This document shows, piece after piece, positions 40,986 through 53,147 of a stretch of 64,000 nucleotides of DNA. The notes beneath the pieces were generated by a model, which saw only the letters and a list, made by a program, of their open reading frames with translations, had not been told where the DNA came from and did not search any database. Both the position numbers and the translations under genes were made by a program. Within the stretch, counting starts at the first letter, position 1; every line of letters starts with the position of its first letter. Origin of the DNA: Blattamonas nauphoetae (taxonomy: Eukaryota; Preaxostyla; Oxymonadida); contig JARBJD010000110.1 of assembly GCA_033064195.1 (NCBI GenBank), forward strand, positions 154,738-218,737, in the 5' to 3' direction.

Positions 40986-43900
40986 ATGAAGGACAGAACG
41001 ATGGAATCAGATCCACCCATAGACCATTTTTATTTTCACGGGCCCACTTTTGTGATGGAGGAAAACGGATTCCCTGAATCTCAAACTGAAATTATTCGCA
41101 CTGAACAGTCACTCGATGGATCTGATATCGTCGCCACTAAGCCGCGAAAGAATACGGAAGACAAACACAACTTTTGCTTCAATCTGTTCTTCTTCTTCTA
41201 TTATCCGTTCGTGTGCCGTTGCAAACCAATCACAAATGAGGATATCTTTGAATGTGGGAAGAAAGACAAGGTTTCATACAACATTCCGCGCAGTGGACAG
41301 CGATGGCTCAAAAAGCAGGAAGAATATCTGAACACTCGAGCTGAATGGGACCTGTCGGAACACCCGCCCATCGAGTCTGCTTTTTTCCACTTTATCCTTC
41401 CAGGAAGCCGCCGAAGCGGCCAAGCATCTTCAGCTACATTCTGTTCGAAGTGTCGAAGAGGTCGCTGGTTGTGAACGTCGCCTGGTATCTCTTCAGGTAT
41501 GAGACATCATCACTTGTAACTGTCACAGCAATGCACTGTATCTCATCATGCCTCTAATCATGAAACTATTACTACAGGACATTGCAGACAAGGACACCAA
41601 TCCCACATTCCCATTTGCCTCAGCAATCGTCCAGATTGTAATTCCATATATTCAAGGATTAGCTGATGGTATATGCTACCGTCTGTTTTACCATCGCACG
41701 TTGTCCGTGCGAGGGATGTTGTGTGCCTTCATCTTCGACAAGACAATGAAGCTCAATCTGAACACTCAGGGAGAAGTTGACTCGGGGCGTCTTCTGTCTC
41801 TGATCACTGCAGATACGCGGAATGTTGGAGATCTCTTTTGGCAGACCTATTTCATTCTGCTTCTTCCGTATCAAATCATCGTCCCATTAGTCTTCGTTCT
41901 CATCGATTTTGGGGCAACAGCTCTCATCTCGATTGCTGTCTGGATCGTCCTCATCCCAATATCGATGATTGCTACTTTTCTGATGGGTGTCGCGATGCAG
42001 AAGTACCTCGGGTCAAACGACGAGCGAAACAAGCTCATCAACGAAACCCTCCAGGGAATTCGAGTTGTGAAATACTCCGGCCTCGAAGATGTCTTCATCG
42101 ATCGGATAGAAAACAAGCGCAATATGCAAGTCAAAGCCTCTGTCGGGATGGCAACATGGCTCTACATTTCCTCTGCAATCATCCGCAGCATCCCAGCCTC
42201 TGTCAACATTTCAGTGATCTTCCTGCTCGTTGCCACTCGGGGACTTGATGAATCTGAGTTTGCAGTCTTCGTCATGCCTAATTTGGGTTTTCTGACGCTG
42301 ATGACAAGAGAGGCCACACAGCTTCCTTATTACATCCAATCCACGCAAATAACGGCGATATCAGCTGGACGTATTCGAGATTTCCTTCTTCTGCCGGAAA
42401 TGAAGATTGAGGAGCGGGCAGCACCTTCCGATGCGTCGCTTTCGATCACAATCGAAGGAGGCGAGTTCAAATGGGGAGAGGCACCTGAAGTTCCTCTCAC
42501 CGAAGCAGAACAAGCAGAGCTTGATGCAAGGAAGAAGGAGGAAGAAAAGAAATCCAAACAGAACAAGACGAAGACACCAACCGACGAACAAACTGAGATG
42601 GTTGATGAATACCCAACTGAGTCGACCAGGCTGTCCACATCTCCCTCCCCATCGCCCGCCCCCTCGTCCAAGAAACCTCGTGTCTCTGTCCTCACCGATA
42701 TCCACCTCCAAATCCCAACTGGTTCCCTCACAATGGTCGTGGGAGGTGTTGGAAGTGGCAAGTCATCTCTTGCCGCTGCTATCACTGGCGATGTCGAGCG
42801 TGTCAATGGAACAGTCTGCGTCAGAGGGTCAATCGCATTCTGCCCTCAGATTGCGTGGATCAACAACAGCACTGTTCGCGGCAACATCGTCTTTGGGATG
42901 CCATTCGATGAAACAAAGTATTCTGAAGTCATTCGCGTGTGTGCGTTGGAGAAAGACCTTCAAATGTTAGCAGCAGGTGATCAGACAGCGATCGGCGAGA
43001 AGGGAGTGAACCTGAGTGGAGGGCAGAAGGCACGCATCCAGCTTGCCCGTGCGGTGTACTCGGACAGAGACATTGTCGTGTTGGATGATCCACTCTCCGC
43101 TGTCGATGCGCATGTTGGGCGATTCCTGATCGACGAGTGCATGATGGGGAGACTGAAAGGAAAGACGATTGTGCTGATGACAAATCAGATCCAGTTTTTG
43201 GACAGAGCGGACAAGGTGGTGGCGTTGAAGGATGGAAAGATCATTGGACAGGGGAGATATGAGGAGCTGAGAGAGCAAGGGATCAATTTTGATGAATTCA
43301 TCATTCAGAGTGAGAAGAAAAACAAGCAGAAAAGGAAGGAAATGAAGGCAGATGATCAGAATGAGGAAACAGAGGAGGAACAGCAGAAAGAGCACGCTCC
43401 AACTGAAGAACTCCAACCATACTCCACTTCTAACACAACAGAAGAAGAAGAAGAAGAACTCAAGAAACTCGAACCAGTTGTTGCTCCCCAAGAGGATGTC
43501 GAGAACAAATCAAACAGTGATTATCTCGTCGCAAATGGGAACGAAAACGATCTCTCCTCGACAAACCAATCCTCATCCACTCCATCTCCCTCACCACCCA
43601 ACTCAGCCTCTCCCTTCGAAGACCAGGAAAAGGCAGAGAAGGCCGCTCGCCAGATGATGACAGAGGAAGAGCAGTCGACAGGTTCAATCTCCTTCAAAAC
43701 GTATTTCCGTTTAGTAGCCACAATGATGCCTGTCTGGCTTATTCCCTTTGCAATGCTTTTCGGAATCATTGTTGAGAGTATCACGTTGTTCCAAAGTTAC
43801 TGGCTGGGCGTCGTTCCTGAACCAACACTGTTCTTCCCTCTCTCATTCCACTGGAAACTGGGCATCTATGGACTCCTCACCATTCTGGCCATGATCTTTC

Positions 43901-45477
43901 TGATGCTGTACGCGTGTGTCGTCGGCTGCTCGATGCACCGCTCGAACAAAATCATCCATGACAAGCTCCTTCGCCACGTGATGCGCTGCCCGGTCTCGTT
44001 CTTCGACACAACCCCGCTCGGACGTGTAATCAATCGCTTTGGTGGAGATATCGCGCAGACTGACATGAACCTGGTCGTTCTGCTTTACGACGTCTATTTG
44101 ATGGCCATCGGGTTCGTCGGACAGATCGTGATTATCGCGATTTCCACTCCATCGTTTCTCGCCATCGGTCTTCCTATCCTTCTTCTCTTCGGAATCGTTC
44201 TTGTGTTGTATTCGAGAGCAGCGAGAGACCTCCAGCGACTCGACTCCATCTCTCGCTCGCCTGTTGTCTCCATCTTCTCCGAAGTGATTAACGGAGCCGG
44301 TCTCTCAACCATCCGAGCCTTCCATCAAGAAGATCGATGGAAGAAGCGATTTGAAGAGAAAGTGGACGACTGGACTGTGCGCACTCTGCTGTATTGGGAA
44401 GGGAAGAATTGGGGGACGACATACACCACGCTCATTGTGATGTTCTACATGGCTGGAGTGGTTCTCCTCGGCTGGTTCTTCATGAACCCTCCGCAGATGT
44501 CCGTCGCCCTCACATCCTCCCTCAACTTCAACATACTCGGGATCTTCCTCGTCATGCAGTTCGTCGACCTCGACTCAAAGATGACATGCTTCGAGCGTGT
44601 TCAATTCTATTCAACCAACCTTCCTCAGGAAACTTCAGTGAACTCCATCTCTCCACCGAAAGAATGGCCATCTGTTGGGAACGTCATTTTTGAGAACGTG
44701 ACGTTTCGCTACAGACCAGGCCTGCCTTTCGTGCTGCGGAATGTTTCGTTCGCTGTGAAAGGTGGAGAGACAATTGGAGTTTGTGGGAGAACAGGTGCTG
44801 GGAAGTCCTCTCTTCTGTTTGCGCTATTCAGACTGATTGAACTTGACCCATCACTCTCACCTCTCTCGATCGATGTGGACACTGGCATGCCAGTCCCTGT
44901 CGATCCCAACGAGGAGCCCAACTCAGGACGCGTTGTGATCGACGATGTGGACATCTCCAAAGTCCAAATCCAACGTGTTCGCCGCTCCATTGCGATTATC
45001 CCGCAAGACCCCACTCTCTTCACTGGAACTGTGCGATACAACCTCGACATTGCGGGGCAGTGCAGTGACGACCGCGTTTGGGAGGTGCTGGAGATGGTTG
45101 AGATGCGGTCTGTGGTGGCGTCGATGGCAGCTGGGCTGGACTCGGAAGTGGCTGAGGGCGGAAGCAACTTCTCGGCGGGACAGCGACAACTGTTGTGCTT
45201 TGGGAGGGCGATTCTGAACAACTGTCGGATCGTTGTGCTGGACGAAGCGACAGCGAGTGTCGATGTTGAAACAGATGCGAAGATCCAACGAACGATCCGA
45301 GAACAGTTCAGAGACAAGACAGTGATTGTGATTGCTCACAGACTGAACACGATTCTGGACTCTGATCGGATTCTGGTGATGGACAAGGGGACAGTTGCCG
45401 AGTTCGACACACCCGAGAATCTGAAGGCGAATCCAGACTCCACCTTCAATGGACTTCTCCACAGCCTCACACACTGA
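40986..45477 (+). CDS. ABC transporter, ABCC/MRP type (full-length, TMD1-NBD1-TMD2-NBD2)
   Basis: Three exons: 40986 to about 41363, about 41393-41495 and 41528-45477. The second intron (32 nt, with TGTAAC) splices WYLFS to NALYLIMPLIMKLLLQDIAD. The product is about 1470 residues. TMD1 is followed by NBD1 with Walker A GGVGSGKSSL, signature LSGGQKARIQLARAV and Walker B IVVLDDPLSAVD. After a long acidic/Ser linker comes TMD2 (SFFDTTPLGRVINRFGGDIA) and NBD2 with GRTGAGKSSLLFALF, FSAGQRQLLCFGRAIL and IVVLDEATASVD, then IAHRLNTI. NBD2 has the D-E catalytic pair, while NBD1 has D-D in place of D-E, the asymmetric ATP-site pattern of ABCC proteins. It exports organic anions or conjugates in known relatives; substrate and membrane are not predictable. 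Confidence 0.93.
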
Positions 45478-45985
45478 CCTGCCCAACAATACATCACCCC
45501 TTCATGAACATCATGATCTCGTCTGCTTGGAGGGAGAGATCTTGATCAAATGGTAAATATCTACGTCAATAATCTCGATTGACGTTATTTTTCTCTGAGA
45601 TGTTGATTTCAGCTGTATTCTGTGATGTTTTCTCCGGTATTTTTTCTGAATAGAGGCTATTTCAAGTGTTTCCGAAATATTTTCTTTTGGGTCGGATCCT
45701 TCAACACTCACAATAGACTCAAACTGAATGCAGTATGGTCTTTCAAACAAAGTGATGATATTTTAATAGAACTATGGGTAATTGGAATAGACTTGATATA
45801 TCTTGAGAAAAGTTTGTCGATGCTGGTGATTTTTATTGACATGTCTCATTGACATTGTGAGCTGGATCCACACTCAAACGATAAGTTCCCCGCAAAAAAC
45901 CACGCAAAAGAAGAAATATCTGTGAGATGAGTGACTATTTTTTTAGATAAACGATACCCAGACACGCAATTGCCAAAATGGGATA

Positions 45986-46977
45986 TCGGGGGTGGCAGAA
46001 AAACTTTCCGGAGGTACCATGCCGTGTGGATCGCGATGTATGTTCTAATCTCCTCCACTTCACTTTTTCCATTCTTAAACCTTCAATTTTTGATAACAGA
46101 GAAAAACAAGTGTTTTTGAGAAGTCGGGAATGAGGTGATCGTGAGTGGGATCTCTCTCGGTATCATATATCATTTTCATCTCAAGGAAAAATTTGACACT
46201 TACTTCTCAATATTATCCATTGCTTAACTCTTTTCTGAAATTAGAGGAATATAGAATGAAAAATGAAGTGTTTTTGTGAGACAGCGTTTCTGAAGATATG
46301 TTCAACAGAAATATTCCTAACATACACAGTGAGGCTAAAAATGCCGGAAAAGAACGTTGAGGTTGTTATTTTTCTCGATCGTCTTGATGACCAGGACGAA
46401 GGGGCAAAACTCGGACTTGATCCGTGATCCTGTCATCAAATCTTGAAAAATTCATCAATTCACATTGTCGAAGTATCTGCCTCTTTCAACAATATTTGAT
46501 CCATGTGACGCGGATTTTGAGTTTAGTTGGTGAGATCACAGATCAAGTCCGAGTTTTGCCCCTTCGTCCTGGTCATCAAGACGATCGAGAAAAATAACAA
46601 CCTCAACGTTCTTTTCCGGCATTTTTAGCCTCACTGTGTATGTTAGGAATATTTCTGTTGAACATATCTTCAGAAACGCTGTCTCACAAAAACACTTCAT
46701 TTTTCATTCTATATTCCTCTAATTTCAGAAAAGAGTTAAGCAATGGATAATATTGAGAAGTAAGTGTCAAATTTTTCCTTGAGATGAAAATGATATATGA
46801 TACCGAGAGAGATCCCACTCACGATCACCTCATTCCCGACTTCTCAAAAACACTTGTTTTTCTCTGTTATCAAAAATTGAAGGTTTAAGAATGGAAAAAG
46901 TGAAGTGGAGGAGATTAGAACATACATCGCGATCCACACGGCATGGTACCTCCGGAAAGTTTTTCTGCCACCCCCGA
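45986..46977. mobile_element. 992-bp near-perfect palindrome flanked by TA (foldback MITE)
   Basis: Bases 45986-46428 and 46535-46977 are inverted copies of 443 bp, essentially identical, around a 106-base loop. The termini read TCGGGGGTGGCAG and each side is bounded by TA, as expected for a Tc1/mariner-type insertion. There is no open reading frame of note. The right flank (from 46980) is a piece of another dispersed repeat that recurs at 50700 and 52220, so the palindrome probably inserted into that repeat. The 500 bases between the ABC gene and this element (45480-45985) contain no gene I can support. Confidence 0.93.
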
Positions 46978-46979
46978 TA

Positions 46980-47759
46980 GAGCATGGGACTAATTGGTGA
47001 CACCACTATTAGTATCGTGGTAGGATCTGAGCTGGTGGCAAAACCGACTGTGATAGTGAATATGAGAAGATAGAAACTATGCAAACTGTGATTTGTCCAC
47101 TTTATACGATGTGTTAAAACATGATGCTTGTCCAATTTTAGAGCTACATGCAAGTCTTGGCGAAGAAAGCTCTCAGAATGAAGCAATTTTATGAAAAAGT
47201 ATCGATGAAGAGACAAAATAACCAGAAAAGCCTCCAGCGTGTCGAGAGAAGGCTAATATTTGCATTGTTGATATTTCTGTGACTGATTCCATATTTGGCG
47301 TGAAACATGATGCTGTAAACAATTCATTTGGAATCGCCCAGATGTGGAGGTCGTCGAACCATACAACCAAGACTTGAATCGTCCATCTTCAATCATTCGT
47401 TGGAGACACCTTTCGATATCATTCACATGAAATTTGTCTGGGTAAAAAAATCATTTCACAAAAAAATGATTCTGAGCAAAATTTCATCAAAAATGGTCAA
47501 CAAGTTGTGAAGAGATGACAAGGGCAGACAGATACTTGGAGGACGTACCCAAATCTCCTCTTCAACCATAATAATTCCAATATTCTAGTAAAGAATGATA
47601 CTCAGGGCTTAGAGGCGTCTGACGTTTTGTGCTGAAACGTGAGATCAATTGAGCTCAGGTACCGCTTTTGGGCCTGAGATCAATTCGCCTAATCAGGCGT
47701 TTCGAAATCTCTCTCAACTTTGTGCCTTCTCGCAACGCTCTTTCTCGATTCGTGCGGAA
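46980..47759. other. Gene-free stretch with repeat fragments upstream of the transposase
   Basis: It begins with a copy of the ATTGGTGACaCCaCTATTAG module, shared with 50700 and (diverged) 52225 and inverted near 51660. Bases 47366-47434 are an inverted match of 50808-50879 beyond the transposase gene. No convincing open frame; the sequence may be the 5' noncoding part of the hAT element or decayed relatives of it. Confidence 0.5.
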
Positions 47760-49871
47760 ATGAGTATTCAACTCACTCTCCAGCAATGTTCGCAGCGCGT
47801 GATTTTGAGGAACGCACGACTTCGTCATCCAGAAATTTTGACCGACGATGATCCCTTGGACGAAAACTTCTCCAACATTGAAGAAGGAATGATTTCTGAC
47901 TCAGAGAATCCGATCAGCGATGCAAATTGCCCTTCTCCTTGTTCACAACCAAGGAAAGTCAAAAGAAAAACAAGTGACGGGAAATACCAAAAGTGGATCA
48001 ACCGACCAGAATGTATCCACAGCGATGGGGAATCCATTTTTCAGCTTCATGAGGGGAAAATTCTTTGTCGAATATGCCACATCTACCGATGGCACATCAA
48101 ACGAACAAGAGATGAATATGTATCTGTACCTGCTGAACCGACCCACGTCAACAGTGTCAAGGGTCATCTTGATTCAGACACCCACGCTCAAGCTCTGAAA
48201 ATGTGGGTACGCAACGAAACAAGGAGAAATGAAACAGAATTCATCGAAATCAGCAGTGGGCACACCGTCCATCAGATCAACCAAGTGCGAGCCGTCAATC
48301 AAATTTGTCATCAACATTCCTCCGTGAATGAATTCAAATCTCTGACCAATCTCTTGAACTCGATCGGAAACGAAGCATACATTTCAATCTCCAACCATTC
48401 AAACTTCCACAAATTCTGGGACCTCGCTCACCACCTGAACCGCTACTGTGAACATCGGCTTTTGGCAGAAATCACATCATTAACTCCATTGTCGCTGACT
48501 TTAGATATTTCGACAGACATATCTTCCGTTTCAGTGCTTTGTGTTAATATGCGTTTTTTTGCTAATTGCTTGATGCCGAGAAATGTTCTGGTCGGTCTAA
48601 GTGAGATGAACGATGGGACAACTGGTGTTCAAATCTTCCATCATTTTATGTCGATCCTGGAAAGGGTGGGGATCAAACCCACACAAATTGTGTCCATCGC
48701 CACCGACGGCGATCCCGCCATGTCTGGTTCAAAAACGGGATTCTTGGCCCAAATCCGATCCAATTTCCCAAACATCTTGTTCCATCAGTGCCATGCTCAC
48801 AAGTTTCAGCTGGCACAAAAAGACTCCTTCCAAACCCCAACAGATTCTCCAACATCTACATTAATCCACAATTCTGCCCTCCTCATCAACTCGATCACAC
48901 GAAATCATCACTACAAAAAGAAATTTGCGGCAGAGCAGGCTTCGTCAGGCCTTGCTCAGAGGAAACTGAAGAAGCCTGTGCAGGTTCGATGGTCCACCTG
49001 CTTCACAACAGTGGATCAACTTTTTCGGTATTACACTCAAATCTGTTCCGTCCTACAAGGCTGTGAAACCGCCAAAATCCAAAACGCTCTGCTTTTCTTC
49101 TCCGACCCAACCAATCTTCTCAGACTCGGGGCCCTGTCACTTCTACTCGGTTGGGCAGACGAAGCGAACATTCTACTTCAGACCAGAAGCCTCAATCTCA
49201 TCGAATCTGATCAGATCATACAAGATTTGATCAACAGACTGAGAGAAGTCAGATCAACTTTTATCAAGAAACATCTCGCCGATATGATCACAAAACACAA
49301 TTACGATCGTTGTCTCTCACACATTGACCAAATCGCAGATGAATGCTGTTCATGGGCGACTTCTCTGATGACCAACATATCAGCAAGATTCTCCGCACCC
49401 AGCGACGGAGGCCATCTTCACCAGTTCACTCATGAAAATCTTCTTGCTCCTGACAGTACGATATCCGAAAATGCCATCGTCTCCATCGCGAATCAATTCA
49501 GTCGGTTCGTACCTCCACTTCTTCGTCGCCATACTTTAATTCATTGGAGACAACTCAAGTCAACTTATCAACTGCACTTTGCCGACTCGAATCGAACCCA
49601 ACTCGAAATACTTGACATGATTCTCTCTGATGTTCTGTTTTGTCCACTTTCTGCTCTCCACCCGTTGATCGGTGTGATTAAAACTATACACTGTTCAACA
49701 GTTGAAACAGAGCGCGAGTTTTCCATCATCCACTACATCAAAAGAAAAGAACGAAACTGTCTTTCCACTCCTCACCTCGAATTGCTGACAAAAATATCTC
49801 ACAATTCCCCCGCCATCCTTCCCCTGGAAGACATCGAACGGCTTCTCGAGTTCCGAAGACAATCAAAATAG
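47760..49871 (+). CDS. hAT-superfamily transposase (ZMYM/KIAA1586-like type), intact
   Basis: From ATG 47760 a 703-residue frame runs to TAG at 49869-49871 without introns. An N-terminal BED/TTF-type zinc finger is visible (CRICHIYRW then HVNSVKGHLDSDTHAQAL). The RNase H-like core has LTLDISTDISSVSVL with the first Asp and VSIATDGDPAMSGSKTGF with the second, followed by FHQCHAHKFQLA, a C/H motif typical of this branch. The C-terminus has the hAT dimerisation block (TVETEREFSIIHYIKRKERN). Lack of introns and decay in an intron-rich genome suggest a recently active or domesticated element. Inverted repeats about 70 bp long lie outside it at 47366 and 50808; true termini and 8-bp duplications are not identified. 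Confidence 0.85.
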   Translation: MSIQLTLQQCSQRVILRNARLRHPEILTDDDPLDENFSNIEEGMISDSENPISDANCPSPCSQPRKVKRKTSDGKYQKWINRPECIHSDGESIFQLHEGKILCRICHIYRWHIKRTRDEYVSVPAEPTHVNSVKGHLDSDTHAQALKMWVRNETRRNETEFIEISSGHTVHQINQVRAVNQICHQHSSVNEFKSLTNLLNSIGNEAYISISNHSNFHKFWDLAHHLNRYCEHRLLAEITSLTPLSLTLDISTDISSVSVLCVNMRFFANCLMPRNVLVGLSEMNDGTTGVQIFHHFMSILERVGIKPTQIVSIATDGDPAMSGSKTGFLAQIRSNFPNILFHQCHAHKFQLAQKDSFQTPTDSPTSTLIHNSALLINSITRNHHYKKKFAAEQASSGLAQRKLKKPVQVRWSTCFTTVDQLFRYYTQICSVLQGCETAKIQNALLFFSDPTNLLRLGALSLLLGWADEANILLQTRSLNLIESDQIIQDLINRLREVRSTFIKKHLADMITKHNYDRCLSHIDQIADECCSWATSLMTNISARFSAPSDGGHLHQFTHENLLAPDSTISENAIVSIANQFSRFVPPLLRRHTLIHWRQLKSTYQLHFADSNRTQLEILDMILSDVLFCPLSALHPLIGVIKTIHCSTVETEREFSIIHYIKRKERNCLSTPHLELLTKISHNSPAILPLEDIERLLEFRRQSK

Positions 49872-51428
49872 GGACTGAAGTTGAATAAAAAAACCGTCAA
49901 GATTCATACCTCGAATACCATCATCCATGAACGTTTTGAAAACTCACCTCACTTTTCTCGTTCAATAAGGATTTTTCGAGTGTCACATTTTTCGTCTAAT
50001 CTTTGTTTTATGAATTGATAAAGTGAAGTGAAAATATCATCGATTTGCATTGTTAGTATTTCGTGAGATCAGAAAAGGGTGAGATCCGTGAGATCTCGAT
50101 CTAAGCTCTGATGATACTTCTTGAAATAGCAGTGTCAATAATCCGTACATATTCAAAAATCCGTAACATGGGGCTGGACAAATATTTATTGGACAAACTA
50201 AGAAAAATCAAATTTGGTTCCGCGCCGAAACCCCTGTGTCGGGAGAAAACCTCAAAATACTGTTTCCATTAGGCGTCCTCATATTTTTCTCAACTTTTTC
50301 CCATTTTTTCTCCACAACCAGCCATCCGTCTTGAATCAAATTAAAGGCATTGCAATCGTAAAGATCTCGACAAAAGCTGCTCAATAAATAAAAGATATTT
50401 TTTTCTAAGTATTTTTTGTCGAGAAAAATATAGGTTTTTTCCCTTTTCCCAAAGACCCAGAATTTTTTCTCAATTTTTTCTTTAAAATGTTCGTTTCACC
50501 AAAAAAACGTTTCTCTGAAAAAAATCATCGAAATCGATTCACTGGTTGTTGAGATATTACCGAATCTATTTTTATGATCAGGCAGAAGGGGGTTTTTTGA
50601 GGTTTTCTCTGGATTGCGTCGGCAGATAATTCTAAAATTTTAAATTTTTCTTTGTTTTACCAATATTGTTTTTTCCAGAAAAAAGGCCGGATTGGTGACA
50701 TGGGACATATTGGTGACACAACTATTAGTTGGTCCACTACTGTTCCACACTGAAACGTTTGTGGACTCGAATCAGAAAATGAGTCTAGATCCTCGTGCCA
50801 GTATCTGGTCTATTTTCACGAGAATGATATCGAAAGGTGTCTCCAATAAATGATTGAAGATGGACGATTTAAGTCTTGGTTGAATGATTCAAATAGATTC
50901 GAAGATGTGAATTCGAACATGTATGGGATTTATAAAAACTACACCCAACTGTGTGTAATTCAGTACACTTCAGGGAATCCCATTTTGAGGGATCGTCAGT
51001 GTGCAGTCCAGTGGCTTCCACATTTCAATTGATTTGGCGATGATTGAAGAAGTACATCAAACCAGGAAAGTCAAGAGTGGTGATGGCTGACGGCTCAGGT
51101 GCAGACTTGTTAAAACGTCAATCGAAAAACCATAATTGAAGATGGTGTTGTATGCTTCGTTGTAGGCAATACTCATAACTTTGCCACCAACAAGAATCTT
51201 GAAAATGGTTCGCTGAGATATTCTGGAAATTGATGCCAAAATGAAGTCAATGAAAAGAGAGTGGAGAACTGGGTGAGATGAGAATCAGACAGAAGAATCA
51301 CTGTCAGAATTAACGTCATCCATTGATTGCTGTGTTGAATATCGTTCTTGTGTGGTTTAATAGTGACGAATCCACTTTTCAGCCAAGTGTACAAAGTCAT
51401 CAGGAGAATGACACTCGTCGCTGTTGTC
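49872..51428. other. AT-rich repeat-derived DNA without genes
   Basis: Short open frames only. About 50170-50270 is an inverted, diverged match of 50590-50690 (a GAGGTTTTCTC...TTCTTAGTTTG block), so part of it is a decayed foldback element ending in the GGTGACAC module near 50700. Bases 50808-50879 match 47366-47434 in inverted orientation. The strand between 51000 and 51428 may hold further decayed hAT coding sequence, but no motif is clear. Confidence 0.5.
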
Positions 51429-51812
51429 CTACACTCGCAATTCTTGTGAAAGATGAACAATGAGCAGTCGAGAGCACTGCACCGTCTTCATCCACTTGAT
51501 ACGGCTGAAACTAGCCTCAACAAGAACAGTCGAAATCACGACTGTTCGAGCTAGCTTGGCCAAAATACGTAATCCCACAAAAGATGAGTCCTTCTGAGTA
51601 CCCAAATATGTAAAGATGTCGGTGAATGTTAGATCATCCAACTTGGGTGAGATGAAAGTGGCATCACCAATTAGTTCCATGTCAACAATGAGTGTTTTTT
51701 TTCTGGAATTATCACTTTTGGTCAAACGAAGAAAAAACTTAAATTTTGGACTTTTCCTCCCACGCAATCCCCAAAAATCCTCACAATAGATCTTTTCAAC
51801 CACTTTTTTCAT
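51429..51812 (-). pseudogene. hAT transposase C-terminal relic
   Basis: The frame contains STVLVEASFSRIKWMKTVQC, recognisable as the hAT dimerisation motif (xxVExxFSxxKxIKTxxR), preceded by the acidic, helical stretch TFTDIFTYLGTQKDSSFVGL. The catalytic core is not found upstream, and the 5' half of this frame overlaps a foldback repeat starting at 51659. It is not a copy of the intact transposase at 47760 because the motif residues differ. Confidence 0.5.
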
Positions 51813-52247
51813 GTGTTCTCGTCATAACTTCACAACCTGTGAACCGATTTTGATGAAATTTTCCACAGAAACGTTTATTTGGTGAATTGAACATTTTGAA
51901 AAAGTTTTGGCAAAAAAATTATGGGTATCTGGGAAGATATGAATAAAGGCTGTTTTTCGCCCAGAAAAATTTCATGGGAAAAAAAATTCTTTTTTTTGAG
52001 TGTCTTTTATCGATATGTTTACGAAAATAATGCTTTTTCTTCGGTCTCAAACGGATGTCTGGTTTTGGAAAAATGATCGTGAAAAGTTTGGAAAATGAAT
52101 GGCGTTCCACTGTATAGCGTTTTTTGAGGTTTTCTCGGGATCCAGTGGGAGGAAAATTCTACAATTTTGTTTTTTTCTTAGTTTGACCAAATGTGATAAT
52201 TCCAGAAAAAAGCACGAATTGTTGACATGGAACGTATTGGTGACGCC
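51659..52247. mobile_element. 589-bp foldback element, diverged arms
   Basis: The left end TGGCATCACCAATTAGTTCC and the right end (reverse complement) TGGCGTCACCAATACGTTCC begin inverted arms of about 110 bp, roughly 80 percent alike, continuing through TCTGGAATTATCAC and GGTCAAAC. The interior is AT-rich. The right-end sequence recurs near 50700 and 46985, making this a small dispersed family. Target duplications are not evident. The 900 bases from 52248 to 53147 hold no gene I can support. Confidence 0.75.
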
Positions 52248-53147
52248 AATATGAGATCACCACGGAAGAATTCCCACTCGAAAGGAGTGTTTCATACTGA
52301 ACACACTGAATGGTTGATGCAAAATAGGTGTGGAGATTGGTGGGTGATTCTACGCCAAAATTCAATGGTTGTTGCGGAGGAGAGATCATTGGATCAAAAA
52401 TCGAGAAGTCTTTCAGAATAGATGGAACCTCCAATTGGCTTTTCTGTTCAGATTCCAGGAACTCCAGTAGTATAGAAGGCGATTTGGGAACCCCCGCTCC
52501 TTAGACACCACTACTATAGCTTTTTCTCCATACCGATTGACAATTCAGAAAATACTTGGAGTAAAAGTCATTTTCATTTCAGAAAGTTGTCAATCTTAGA
52601 GAAATATTCTCTTCCAGAGCAGGGCTTTCCAAAAATGGCCGCTCGGTGGAGAAAAAGGTCGCTGGCTAGAATTCGGGATGATGAAATTCAAATAGTGATA
52701 ATTCTGGTCGCTTTTGGTCCAATAACACGTAGTGGCCTGGATTGTGTGATCACACCCATCACTTACTCCGACTCTCACACCAAGGTTCAGAAGTCATCGT
52801 ATTGAGTTGGGACGACAATATATTCCTATATCCATTGTACCGACACAAAAGCGACATTGGGAAATGAGGATAATCGAAGATGCCACTTGAGACATCAAAA
52901 CAAAGGAAGGATCTTCCGATACACACAATCAAATCCTGATATGAGATGAAGCAGGTCTAAAATAATCAATTATCCCTTCACTCAACTTGTCAAAGAATCT
53001 CATTCGTTTTCCCTTCGTTCTCGCAATGTTCGCCCTCTGTTTGCGCTTCATCCGCATTTCATTCACCCTTCATCCGCATAGAACATCCTCAAGAGTTCTT
53101 GATTTCTCCCTTCAATGAATCCAACAACGACGAAGATTAGACTAATG

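Noticed and set aside
51057-51460. Minus-strand frames near the hAT relic as additional genes
   Set aside because: They are short, overlapping and lack motifs or coherent splice joins; at best they are decayed transposon sequence.
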